The notes under the pieces were generated by a model. It searched no databases, had not been told where the DNA came from, and was given only the letters and a program-made list of their open reading frames with translations. 64,000 bases of DNA from Candidatus Thorarchaeota archaeon (GTDB lineage: Archaea > Asgardarchaeota > Thorarchaeia > Thorarchaeales > Thorarchaeaceae): positions 56,483-120,482 of the forward strand of contig PRDH01000081.1 of NCBI GenBank assembly GCA_003345545.1, given 5' to 3'. Position numbers and translations under genes: made by a program. Below are positions 17,345 through 24,671 of the stretch, one piece after another. Position 1 is the first letter of the stretch; the number at the start of each line of letters is the position of its first letter.

Positions 17345-17574
17345 TCCGTTTCTTTCCGCCTCCATCGTTTGGATACATCCTTCGCAATCTCTGCATCTGC
17401 TTTGGCAAGGAGGTCCGCAATTGGTCCCTCAATATCCAATTCTGGTTTATCAGAGGGGATAGGAAAGAGGATATGATAAGATCCAATGGTAAGGAGAAGA
17501 AAAGTATCTCCTTCGAGTCCTGCCTTTCTTGGGATTCTGATGCGTCTTTGATCATCCATTCGAACTCTTACCAT
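17338..17574 (-). CDS. AbrB/SpoVT-type antitoxin
   Basis: About 78 residues from the ATG at 17574. It begins VRVRMDDQRRIRIPRKAG, a swapped-hairpin AbrB-like DNA-binding element, followed by LEGDTFLLLT. The C-terminal half is helical and charged (ADLLAKADAEIAKDVSKRW), as expected for a toxin-binding arm. Its gene overlaps the PIN toxin gene downstream. Together they form the second PIN-type toxin-antitoxin pair of the island, opposite in strand to vapBC. Confidence 0.75.
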   Translation of the reverse strand: MVRVRMDDQRRIRIPRKAGLEGDTFLLLTIGSYHILFPIPSDKPELDIEGPIADLLAKADAEIAKDVSKRWRRKETEC

Positions 17575-17720
17575 CAAGATGAACACCTCGTATGATTGTA
17601 AGACAAATATGATTTAAAGATATGGATGAAATTCACACTTTATGGATGAAATATGTATATATTGACCTATTTCTATCAGGCTACAATATTCGGCGACATC
17701 TCATTCGATTGATTCAGGGA

Positions 17721-17786
17721 GTATCCGACGCGGAAGCTGCGGATGGAAGAAGTTGAGATTTCCTCATCTTCCATCACTCACCTCCT
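17721..17786 (+). repeat. Relic of the 16S rRNA 3' end
   Basis: GTATCCGACGCGGAAGCTGC-GGATGGA matches the true 16S end (from about 11920) at 25 of 27 positions. The following TCACCTCCT (17778-17786) matches the anti-Shine-Dalgarno tail. Between these two parts lies a 30-base insert forming an inverted repeat (GATGGAAGA...TCTTCCATC). No other part of 16S is present. It precedes repeat copy 6 by about 60 bp, much as 16S precedes copy 1. Confidence 0.75.
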
Positions 17787-17825
17787 ATTTTTTCTACTTC
17801 ATAGAGGTAGAAGCAGCTTGGCTCG

Positions 17826-17841
17826 CAGTCCTTCGGGGCTG
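17826..17841 (+). other. Hairpin preceding repeat copy 6
   Basis: CAGTCC-TTCG-GGGCTG, six pairs including one G-U, with a UUCG loop. It has the position and loop of the hairpin before copy 1 but a different stem sequence. Confidence 0.55.
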
Positions 17842-17846
17842 TGGGA

Positions 17847-17955
17847 GAAGTACGGGCCTTCGACAGCGGGGAACGCGGTGCAATCGTCAGGTTGCCCCGA
17901 CGCCAAAGTGGGGAACTTGCTCTTGCTGCGGCTGTTGAGCCACCCTTTTCGTTGT
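17847..17955 (+). repeat. Island repeat, copy 6 (full length)
   Basis: AGAAGTACGGGCCTTCGAC, AGCGGGGAACGCGG, GCAATC-GTCA-GGTTGC, GACGCCAAAGTGGGG, CTTGCTCTTGCTGCGGCTG, TTGAGCCACCC and CTTTTCG. It is the only copy that also carries 16S-tail sequence upstream. Confidence 0.9.
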
Positions 17956-18050
17956 CTATCGTCAATTTCGGATGAGTGTAAGTCAGGTTTATCTTCTCTC
18001 TCGTTTGCTTTCAGGTTTAAATATGTGACTTGACCAAGTGGGAATAATCA

Positions 18051-18818
18051 GTGAAAGTCAAATGTTTTGATTGTGATGAAGTGATTGAAGCGGACAGCCT
18101 TGAAATGCTAGCAGATGTTTTTGTGACACATGGTATAAGGATCCATTCTTGGGAGTATCCCGAAGAGGCGATAAGAAATTACGCCTGCAATTACGCAGAA
18201 GCAGTAGAGCGACTCACAGGTGATACAGCAAGAAAAGAGGAAATTGGCGAAATCACGATACATCCAGTCACAAAGGACTCCATAGATGATTGGTTACATT
18301 TTTTCGATCATGATGGTTTCGCCGATAATCCTGGGTGGGCATCCTGCTACTGCCTCCAACCACATTTACCTACGACAGATGAGAACCTAGATCGTCCATG
18401 GCGTGAATCACGATCAATCATGGTCAAACGCCTCTTAAAGGGAGAAACATTTGGGTACTTAGCGTATGTTGATAACAAACCAGTGGGATGGGTAAACGCT
18501 TCTTTGTGCAGTGAGTATAAGCTTCTTCAACAAAGCGATCCGAATGGTCCTGAGTCAGCATCAATAATTGGTATCTCGTGTTTCGTGGTTGCTCCGCCCT
18601 ATAGAAGACATGGAATTGCGTCAGCCTTACTCGATCGTGTTATTGCGGACGCTGCCTCCCGTGGTGCATTGTGGATTGAGGGCTACCCTCGCAATAAGCC
18701 CGAGAGTAAAGATGACGCGCACTTTCGAGGACCTAGTAGTATGTACACTAATCGTGGATTCCAACCAGTTGTTGTTCGAGGACGTGATACTGTAATGCGT
18801 TTGCAGGTACACTATTGA
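18051..18818 (+). CDS. GNAT acetyltransferase with N-terminal Cys-containing domain
   Basis: 255 residues from a GTG start. Residues 1-60 (KCFDCDEVIEADSLEMLADVF and a conserved HGIRIH) resemble the small DUF1059-like metal-binding domain. Residues about 65-255 are a GNAT fold: GYLAYVDNKPVGWVNAS (strand 4 region), then the acetyl-CoA loop VVAPPYRRHGIASALLDRVI. The end (YTNRGFQPVVVRGRDTVMRL) is typical of GNAT strand 7. The acceptor is unknown. It is followed by the RelBE-like pair on the same strand. Confidence 0.82.
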   Translation: MKVKCFDCDEVIEADSLEMLADVFVTHGIRIHSWEYPEEAIRNYACNYAEAVERLTGDTARKEEIGEITIHPVTKDSIDDWLHFFDHDGFADNPGWASCYCLQPHLPTTDENLDRPWRESRSIMVKRLLKGETFGYLAYVDNKPVGWVNASLCSEYKLLQQSDPNGPESASIIGISCFVVAPPYRRHGIASALLDRVIADAASRGALWIEGYPRNKPESKDDAHFRGPSSMYTNRGFQPVVVRGRDTVMRLQVHY

Positions 18819-18862
18819 CTTCCCTTCAATGAAATTATAAGTAATCATCAACATTATGATTT

Positions 18863-19060
18863 ATGATAGATATGGGCGAGACCACTACGATTCCACTGAC
18901 TAAAGAGACACGTGATCTCCTGAAGAAACATGGTCAGAAGGGAGAGACCTACGACGAACTAATTCGTCGTCTTCTTCAGATAGCCGAACAAGTGGAGTTT
19001 GCCAGAAGACAGAAACGAATTCTCGAGGAAGAGGAGTTCGTTCCACTTGACCAAGTATAG
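18863..19060 (+). CDS. Antitoxin of a RelBE-like pair
   Basis: 65 residues. TTTIPLTKETRDLLKKHG followed by GETYDELIRRLL is the DNA-binding part seen in small archaeal VapB/RelB-type antitoxins. The acidic tail ILEEEEFVPLDQV would block the toxin. The toxin gene overlaps its 3' end. A second, broken copy of the same antitoxin type is found at 22.5-22.8 kb. Confidence 0.82.
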   Translation: MIDMGETTTIPLTKETRDLLKKHGQKGETYDELIRRLLQIAEQVEFARRQKRILEEEEFVPLDQV

Positions 19061-19328
19061 GGTCTTGCTGTCCAGAACAGCAGTTGCGCAGTTAGACTTA
19101 CTGAACCCCAAACAGAAGAATCGGGTCAAATCGAGTCTAGAACAGTTGGAAGACGACCCGTTTCGAAGACGTTCTGGCGCGGACATCAAGAGACCTCTCA
19201 CTCATGGCGAACTACCTCTCTACCGATTACGCATAGGTGACCATCGCGCCATTTACTTCGTGATAGAACATGAAGTCAGAGCCACTGAAATAATCCATAG
19301 AAGTAGAGGATACAAATGGTTGGAGTAG
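19047..19328 (+). CDS. relE: RelE/ParE-type toxin
   Basis: About 94 residues from a TTG start at 19047 that overlaps the antitoxin by 14 bp. The open frame extends upstream only as antisense-like Arg-rich sequence. Typical RelE features: YRVLLSRTAVAQLDLLNPKQ helix, RPLTHGELPLYRLRIGDHRAIYF core (the LYRLRIGxxRAIY pattern), and HRSRGYKWLE at the C-terminus. Members are ribosome-dependent mRNases. Repeat copy 7 begins 20 bp after the stop. Confidence 0.88.
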   Translation: MTKYRVLLSRTAVAQLDLLNPKQKNRVKSSLEQLEDDPFRRRSGADIKRPLTHGELPLYRLRIGDHRAIYFVIEHEVRATEIIHRSRGYKWLE

Positions 19329-19347
19329 CTCACCTCAGATAGAGTTT

Positions 19348-19454
19348 CGAAGTAGAGGGGGCGGCGAACGCGGTGCAATCGTAAGGTTGCCTCGACGCCA
19401 AAGTGGAGAACTTGCTCTTGCTGTTCGCTGTTGAGCCACCCTTTCATTTTTCAT
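19348..19454 (+). repeat. Island repeat, copy 7 (full length)
   Basis: TCGAAGTAGAGGGGGCGGCGAACGCGG, GCAATC-GTAA-GGTTGC, TCGACGCCAAAGTGGAG, TTGCTCTTGCTGTTCGCTG, TTGAGCCACCC and a T-rich end. With copy 1 it shares the GTAA (GNRA) loop and the GTGGAG variant. Confidence 0.9.
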
Positions 19455-19516
19455 TAGAGCATTACTCAAATTCCTCTATCATAGTAGTGATATTTGGAAA
19501 TGTGAAGGATTGAATT

Positions 19517-19678
19517 ATGAAGAAGAACGCAACTCTCTTTGAATGTGAGGAATGCCATCTGCTGTATGATGAAGAAAGCTGGGCAAAGAAGTGTGAGCAG
19601 TGGTGTATCGAGCACAAATCATGCAATCTAGAAATAGCTCGGCACGCAACGAAACAATCCAAGCTATCACTCTCATAG
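19517..19678 (+). CDS. Small Cys-rich (probable zinc-binding) protein
   Basis: A 53-residue protein, below the usual length cut-off. It reads KKNATLFECEECHLLYDEE, then WAKKCEQWCIEHKSCNLEI. Cysteines at 10, 13, 26, 30 and 36 with intervening His form CxxC and CxxxC pairs. Proteins with this ECEECxLxY ... CExWCxxHxSCNLEI pattern are widespread small archaeal proteins, presumably zinc- or metal-binding. The ATG follows GAAGGATTGAATT. It is the only gene between repeat copies 7 and 8. Confidence 0.8.
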   Translation: MKKNATLFECEECHLLYDEESWAKKCEQWCIEHKSCNLEIARHATKQSKLSLS

Positions 19679-19705
19679 TATGCTCACCAAGCGTTTCATA
19701 CGGAC

Positions 19706-19785
19706 ACGAAGTAGTGGCGGAGGGGACGGGTGATTTGGGAACTTTCCTTTAGTTTGTCGCTGTTGAGCCACTCTTTTTTCATTCA
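19706..19785 (+). repeat. Island repeat, copy 8 (short form)
   Basis: ACGAAGTAGTGGCGGAGGGGACGG, then GGGAACTTTCCTTTAGTTTGTCGCTG, TTGAGCCACTC and a long T-run. The central hairpin is missing, as in copy 4. Confidence 0.75.
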
Positions 19786-19903
19786 TCTATTCTTATGACT
19801 GGACTCTCGTTTTTGTTCGAATAAATTCCCGACTGTCACAACTCTAATATGATATTGTGATCTACATCTACTTTGAGTGGGCTAACTAGGATGGAGGTCA
19901 AAG

Positions 19904-20653
19904 ATGGCTGGCAATAGTCTTGGACTCAGTCCTCTTCAGAAGAGCATGATTATAGGCTATGCCTTCTTTGTTGTTGCGTACAGTCTAAGCATCATGACCG
20001 CACTCTTGATTGGAGGTATCGGAGGACTTGTGCCTAGGGGCTCTCTCTGGTTCCGGGTGACCTACGACCTGCTCAGGCAGAGCACCAATCTTGCAATGCC
20101 GGTGTTCATCTCCATTCTCCCCCTGTTAGTCATGCTCAACCTGAACTATATATGGTTCAAACACCTATCCACGTCCGAGCCTCTCTCTGCAAGGAAAGTG
20201 TCTATTCAGACTGTCCTTGGCGTCTTCGTTGCTCTTCCTCTCTTGATACTTGCCGTGAGCATGATGGTCGTTTCTGCAGAGTCGATTATCGGGTGGTATG
20301 AACAATGGCCTGTCTATGGTGTTATTTTCTTCGTCGTATCTCTGCTGTACATGCTTGTAATCTCCGTCATCTCAGCAAGTGAGAAGAAGCGGTTCCTAGT
20401 TCAAAGTCTTACGAGTGCTCGCCTGTGGGTGCCATATGTCCTCGTCTCCGTCTTGCTGGCTTTCCCAGTTGCTGGAGTAATTCTCCCCTTCTTCAAGGGG
20501 TATTGGATGTCAATTCCTCTTGGCCGAGCGTTAGACACTTTTTTGAGAGCATTCTGGGTATCCTTGGTCCTGCCGGTTCTTCCGTACATATTTGCTCGCC
20601 TAAGCGTGAAACCTGATTCTCCTAGCGGATTCTCAGATGAAGGCTCGAAGTAG
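19904..20653 (+). CDS. Six-helix membrane protein, unknown
   Basis: 249 residues. The ATG follows GGAGGTCAAAG, a strong ribosome-binding site. About six membrane helices (near 15-38, 63-84, 100-122, 132-152, 166-190 and 200-222) and a polar C-tail rich in Ser/Pro/Asp. No motif is recognised. The stop TAG lies inside the GAAGTAG that opens repeat copy 9, so the 3' end of the gene and the repeat are fused to the base. Confidence 0.65.
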   Translation: MAGNSLGLSPLQKSMIIGYAFFVVAYSLSIMTALLIGGIGGLVPRGSLWFRVTYDLLRQSTNLAMPVFISILPLLVMLNLNYIWFKHLSTSEPLSARKVSIQTVLGVFVALPLLILAVSMMVVSAESIIGWYEQWPVYGVIFFVVSLLYMLVISVISASEKKRFLVQSLTSARLWVPYVLVSVLLAFPVAGVILPFFKGYWMSIPLGRALDTFLRAFWVSLVLPVLPYIFARLSVKPDSPSGFSDEGSK

Positions 20654-20751
20654 GGACGGCGGGGAACGCGGTGTAATCGTCAGGTTGCCCCGATGCCAAA
20701 GTGGGGAACTTGCTCTTGCTGTTCGCTATTGAGCCACCCTCTCATTCTTCA
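20646..20751 (+). repeat. Island repeat, copy 9 (full length)
   Basis: CGAAGTAGGGACGGCGGGG, GTAATC-GTCA-GGTTGC (one G-U pair), CGATGCCAAAGTGGGG, CTTGCTCTTGCTGTTCGCT, ATTGAGCCACCC and TCTCATTCTTCA. It overlaps the stop codon of the preceding gene. Confidence 0.9.
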
Positions 20752-20838
20752 CCCGTCTAATCACCCCAGTTGATTCTCCATTTGCTATCTGGGGATTCCA
20801 TCTAATTCATCACTTGGGTGGAGTTTCAGAATCTCCTG

Positions 20839-21981
20839 TTAGGCCCTACCACCCTCCACGCTATCACCCGGCGTTCTTACCCTTTTCAACCACCAGCATA
20901 GGATAACAATGGCTGCTAATCCACCAACGAGTAAGAGCGGTTCCAAGCCTATGCTAGGTCCACCACTCTCTCTGATTTCCAGAATGACGAACCCGTTATC
21001 TTGGTCTGTCATATAGACTAGATTACCGACCACTTCAACACGGTTAGGCTTACCGCCATCGAAGTAGCGGGTAACTTCAGTAAGCTGAGTTGGATTTTGA
21101 ATATCTAGTAGCAGTAGTCCTAATTCAAGATCACAGAGAAATGCAAGATTGCGCTCAGTGTCAATGTGAACAGAAAAAGCATCCAAACTCTCATTGAATT
21201 CAGATACAACTCTGATGTTTGATAGATCACTTATATTCAGTACCTTGAGGCTCTTATCCCAATAACTTAGAAAAGCTAAATCTCCAACGATCTCAAGATC
21301 ACCCATGTCAGTATCGCTAGTCGACTGTCCTATGTACTGTGCTAGTAGTATTGGATTAGTGTAGTTACCAACGTCAAAAACAGTGAACCCTTTGTAGCTT
21401 GTCGTCACAAATGCCAGATTATCCAAAACCTCAATATCGGTTGCACCTCCAATTGTGATGAAACTGCTCAGTAGTGTAGGTGTGGTAGGATCCGTCACAT
21501 TGACAATCGTCAGTTTCCCACCACTGCCTGGGAATCCATTGGCAACGAAGGCTACATCTCCTATCACTTCTACATCCCACGCATAATCACCAGTGAACTG
21601 ACTCAGAACAGCGGGGCTAGATATGTTCTCGAAATCGATAATTCTGAGTCCGCCATGACCATCCCCTATGAACACTAGATTATCACGCATGACAAGTTGG
21701 TGTGCATATCCACTTGAGGAAGAAGATACGTTTGCTATCTCAATCGGATTAGTCGGGTCACTAATATCAAAGACCTTTACTCCAGAGTAACCACATGTAA
21801 CATAGGCCATGTCATTGTCGGTATCGACCCACACGTCATAGGCATCACCAGTTTCAATCTGTCCAGCTTTTGTTAGCACAATCCCACTCGTACTCGCTCC
21901 AGACGCGAAACAGATTGCTCCTGACTCTAGAATGAGGACTAACGCTAGAATGCAAACGACGGTAATGAGTCTGCTCTTCAT
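20839..21981 (-). CDS. LVIVD-repeat surface beta-propeller protein
   Basis: 380 residues with an N-terminal signal segment (LITVVCILALVLILESGAI), about seven repeats of roughly 42-45 residues, and a C-terminal membrane helix (LLLVGGLAAIVILCWWL) with a basic tail. The repeats follow the LVIVD pattern: VxxDxAYVTxxYxGxxVFDISxPTNPxxxA. Such propellers are common on archaeal surfaces and probably bind proteins or glycans. The start is supported by GGAGGAAA upstream. It is the only gene between copies 9 and 10. Confidence 0.87.
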   Translation of the reverse strand: MKSRLITVVCILALVLILESGAICFASGASTSGIVLTKAGQIETGDAYDVWVDTDNDMAYVTCGYSGVKVFDISDPTNPIEIANVSSSSSGYAHQLVMRDNLVFIGDGHGGLRIIDFENISSPAVLSQFTGDYAWDVEVIGDVAFVANGFPGSGGKLTIVNVTDPTTPTLLSSFITIGGATDIEVLDNLAFVTTSYKGFTVFDVGNYTNPILLAQYIGQSTSDTDMGDLEIVGDLAFLSYWDKSLKVLNISDLSNIRVVSEFNESLDAFSVHIDTERNLAFLCDLELGLLLLDIQNPTQLTEVTRYFDGGKPNRVEVVGNLVYMTDQDNGFVILEIRESGGPSIGLEPLLLVGGLAAIVILCWWLKRVRTPGDSVEGGRA

Positions 21982-22254
21982 TCTATGTTTCCTCCATCAC
22001 TGATTTCCATCAACATTTCGGCTCCTAATGCCCTAATTCTCAGATTGCATGAAGACAAAATCATGCACCAAGAGTCGCGATGTTTCATTGAATTAAGAAT
22101 GGCGTTCAGCGCAGGCGATGTGTACATACTCCACAATGTTCGAGCATCGCAAGAAGCCATACCGCAAGAGTGTCTTCTTTCATGGCTGACATCGTGCATT
22201 AGAAATGTAATAGGAGCAGATTCCGCCGTTCCTAGGAACTGGATCTCTTGGCAG

Positions 22255-22338
22255 AGAGAAGTATAGATTGGTGGAGTCTGGTAATCAGGGAACTTGCCCC
22301 TGCTGTTCGCTGTTGAGCCACCCTTTTCATTTTTCACA
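22255..22338 (+). repeat. Island repeat, copy 10 (short form)
   Basis: AGAAGTATAGATTGGTGGAG, TCAGGGAACTTGCCCCTGCTG, TTCGCTGTTGAGCCACCC and a T-rich end. The hairpin third is absent. Confidence 0.78.
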
Positions 22339-22476
22339 GTGTTATCTTAATGAGTAGAGCCTATCTTCCTTATCGGAATGTCTTCGTTCGAAACATCTTT
22401 CACAGTTGTACCACACTCTATGAATCTGTGTAGCTTTATAACTGTCAGAACCCACGCTGATTTGAGGTACGCATCA

Positions 22477-22836
22477 ATGGTTAAAGAGATAGAGATTTCC
22501 GTGGAGGCTTACAGTCTTTTAGAAAAGGCGAGATTGCAGGGTTGGCAATAGCTGCAAGACACTTGAACAGAGTTGGACAGGTGCTTATATAGTTCAGTCC
22601 GAACTAGTCCTGTGAGGATGACCCGACATGAACTCTATCCTCACGGAGTTGTGCCCAGTGCCGTCTTCTGGGCGGACAGCACTCTGGTGTCCAAGTTTGT
22701 CCAACTAACAATGAACGGTGAAGATATCAGTGATACGATCCTCCGCCTAATAGAGTTGAGAGAACGAACTGAATTCGTCAAGCGTCAGAAGCAAATTGCT
22801 GAGGCTGAGGACTTCCTTCCACTTAATCAATCCTGA
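22477..22836 (+). pseudogene. VapB/RelB-type antitoxin split by a 174-bp insertion
   Basis: The N-terminal part (VKEIEISVEAYSLLEKARLQG, 22477-22542) and the C-terminal part (GEDISDTILRLIELRERT, then EFVKRQKQIAEAEDFLPLNQ, to 22836) are in the same frame but separated by a MITE-like element that brings a stop codon at 22549. Joined, they give about 60 residues that align along the whole length with the intact antitoxin at 18863 (EFARRQKRILEEEEFVPLDQ). The element is flanked by GGT on each side. No toxin of the RelE type follows, so the partner gene has been lost. Confidence 0.75.
22543..22716 (+). mobile_element. MITE-like element, copy A
   Basis: 174 bp with imperfect terminal inverted repeats (ATAGCTGCAAGACACTTGAACA against TTAGTTGGACAAACTTGGACA, the latter on the other strand) and no coding capacity. 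A second copy lies inverted at 44544-44716. The best-kept stretch is GTGCCCAGTGCCGTCTTCTGG plus GCGGACA. It interrupts an antitoxin gene, with GGT directly repeated at both flanks as a possible target duplication. Confidence 0.72.
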
Positions 22837-22905
22837 GATTGAGTCAAGTCTGAAACCAGACAGATGTCTTCATATACTCTGTCATACATAGTATACATGA
22901 TAGAG

Positions 22906-23211
22906 ATGGGCGATGTTCTTTCAGTCAGAATGGATGAAGAATTGGAGAAGCGTCTTGCATTCCTGATGGAGAAGAAGAAGATAGTGGATAAATCATCATA
23001 TGTAAGGCAGCTCATTGATAGGTCTCTATCAGATGATCTTCTCGATTATCTGTCTGAGGAAGTTGCTGCTAGACATATCAGCATCTGGAAGGCTGCTTCT
23101 ATTGCCGGTATCCCACTCAGGGCCATGATGAGTGAGCTGGCAAAACGTAACATATCGATGTATGATGAACAAGCACTCACTGAGGACTTGATTTTTGCAG
23201 AGGGCAGATGA
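22906..23211 (+). CDS. Ribbon-helix-helix antitoxin (UPF0175-like)
   Basis: 101 residues from ATG 22906. DVLSVRMDEELEKRLAFLME, then SSYVRQLIDRSL, is a ribbon-helix-helix DNA-binding unit. The helical second half (YLSEEVAARHISIWKAASIA, then IPLRAMMSELAKRNI) matches the UPF0175 arrangement, whose members pair with DUF3368 PIN-like toxins. It overlaps the toxin gene by 17 bp. A frame start at 22864 is possible but lies in the promoter area. Confidence 0.8.
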   Translation: MGDVLSVRMDEELEKRLAFLMEKKKIVDKSSYVRQLIDRSLSDDLLDYLSEEVAARHISIWKAASIAGIPLRAMMSELAKRNISMYDEQALTEDLIFAEGR

Positions 23212-23716
23212 ATTGATTGCAGTCGTCAACTCATCACCTCTCATATACTTGGGGAAACTTGGTCTTCTTAGCTTGCTACAACAATTGTTTGACCATGTGC
23301 TCACTGTTCCTTCTGTGAAGGAAGAGGTTCTTGATTCTTCTGCTTCTGAATATGCCACACTGCAGAGTGCATTCTCAGACTGGTTGATAGTGTCTGATGT
23401 TCCAAAAAGCGTTCTCTCAACAAGACTGAGCGATATGGGCCTCCATCAAGGCGAGGTGGACACTCTTGTACTTGCTTATCATACGAAAGAGCAACAATCC
23501 GATTCGGTCATTATTATTGATGACCTAGCAGCTAGAGACGTAGCTAGATCGCTAGGGCTGAGAGTGGCCGGAACTATCGGTATTATTCTACGAGCAACAA
23601 AGAATGGGTTACTTACAAAAAATGAATCACGCGCCAGAATTCGTTTTCTTGTTGAAGAAACATCATTCCGGATGTCAGCTGCATTGTACTCCAGAGTCAT
23701 CTCTGGTCTAGAATGA
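23195..23716 (+). CDS. DUF3368 PIN-like toxin
   Basis: 173 residues, probably from a TTG start. Family marks: AVVNSSPLIYLGKLGLLSLL at the N-terminus, HQGEVDTLVLAY in the middle, and IIDDLAARDVARSLGLRVAG followed by TIGIILRATKNGLL. Acidic residues in GEVDT and DDLAARD provide the PIN-type metal site. Paired with the upstream RHH antitoxin it forms a type II module. Repeat copy 11 starts 31 bp downstream. Confidence 0.85.
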   Translation: MQRADELIAVVNSSPLIYLGKLGLLSLLQQLFDHVLTVPSVKEEVLDSSASEYATLQSAFSDWLIVSDVPKSVLSTRLSDMGLHQGEVDTLVLAYHTKEQQSDSVIIIDDLAARDVARSLGLRVAGTIGIILRATKNGLLTKNESRARIRFLVEETSFRMSAALYSRVISGLE

Positions 23717-23746
23717 GTGAATCTTAGAGTTACTGAGAATGACAGG

Positions 23747-23851
23747 TATGAGCCCTCGACGGCGAACGCAGTGCAACAGTCAGGTTGCCCCGACGTCAGA
23801 GTGGGGAACTTGCCCTTGCGTTCGTTGTTGAGCCACCCTCTTCATTTTACT
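23747..23851 (+). repeat. Island repeat, copy 11
   Basis: GAGCCCTCGACGGCGAACGCAG, GCAAC-AGTCA-GGTTGC, CGACGTCAGAGTGGGG, CTTGCCCTTGCGTTCGTTG, TTGAGCCACCC and CTTCATTTTAC. Full length but more diverged than copies 1-9. Confidence 0.85.
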
Positions 23852-23924
23852 TAGCGATTCCGCTACTAGGAACCACATCTTCATAGGCAGAGGGCACCAT
23901 AAACACCAATGAGATGATAGGTGA

Positions 23925-24593
23925 ATGAGTGATATTGAGCGTCAAACACTGTGTTTTCAGTACTGTGGTGAAGTGAATACTGAAAGAACATTGTTAGCTG
24001 CAAGAGAGCGCTGCAAGACGCTTGATTTGAGCAAAGTGGTAGTTGCTTCCGAAACTGGAAGAAGCGCCTTGAAAGCTGTTGAGGTCTTCAAGAATTCGGA
24101 TATCATCTTGATTGTTGTGACTCACTATCCTGCCTCAACATGGGGCCCAAAAGGAAGGATACCGATAGGTCTTGGTCGTCACGAATACACTGATACTCGA
24201 GAAGCTTTGGTTAACCATGGTGTCAAAATAGTCCAGAGCACAAGACCATTCGCACCACCGTCAAGATCTTTAGACTGGAACTATCCTACGCCTGAGGCAA
24301 TCATCGATCGAACACTCGATGTATTCGGTTCCGGGACCAAAATTGCTATTGAAGCGGCAATCATTGCTGTGGACTGCGGAGAAGTCGAAGAGGGTGAAGA
24401 TGTCATTTCATGTGCAGGCACATTCAAGGGACTCGATACAGCTCTATGCGTTCGGCCAACATATACGATGAATTTCTTTAAGTCATTCGAGATTCGAGAA
24501 ATAATCGCCAGACCCGTGTGCAGAGTTCAGACACTGCCAGAGCATGAACACAAGAACTGGAAAGGTAACCTCGACCAATATCTTACTCAATGA
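23925..24593 (+). CDS. Pyruvate kinase alpha/beta-domain-like protein
   Basis: 222 residues related to the C-terminal alpha/beta domain of pyruvate kinase found as a stand-alone archaeal protein. Visible are a VVVASETGRSALKAVEVF segment (the phosphate-binding SxTGxTA-like turn of that domain), an IVVTHY strand, and a second half with TFKGLDTALCVRP. No catalytic TIM barrel is present, so it cannot be a pyruvate kinase itself; an allosteric or sugar-phosphate-binding role is inference. The following exchanger gene is 78 bp away on the same strand. Confidence 0.65.
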   Translation: MSDIERQTLCFQYCGEVNTERTLLAARERCKTLDLSKVVVASETGRSALKAVEVFKNSDIILIVVTHYPASTWGPKGRIPIGLGRHEYTDTREALVNHGVKIVQSTRPFAPPSRSLDWNYPTPEAIIDRTLDVFGSGTKIAIEAAIIAVDCGEVEEGEDVISCAGTFKGLDTALCVRPTYTMNFFKSFEIREIIARPVCRVQTLPEHEHKNWKGNLDQYLTQ

Positions 24594-24671
24594 CAACAAA
24601 GTTGAATCAAGAAAGTAGATTATATCCATTCCACCACTCTTTTGAGAGGCCTTCTTCCGCCAAACCCTGAA

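Noticed and set aside
21985..22266. 93-codon plus-strand frame between the LVIVD gene and repeat copy 10.
   Set aside because: Composition is not protein-like, there is no ribosome-binding site, and it covers the promoter region of the LVIVD gene.
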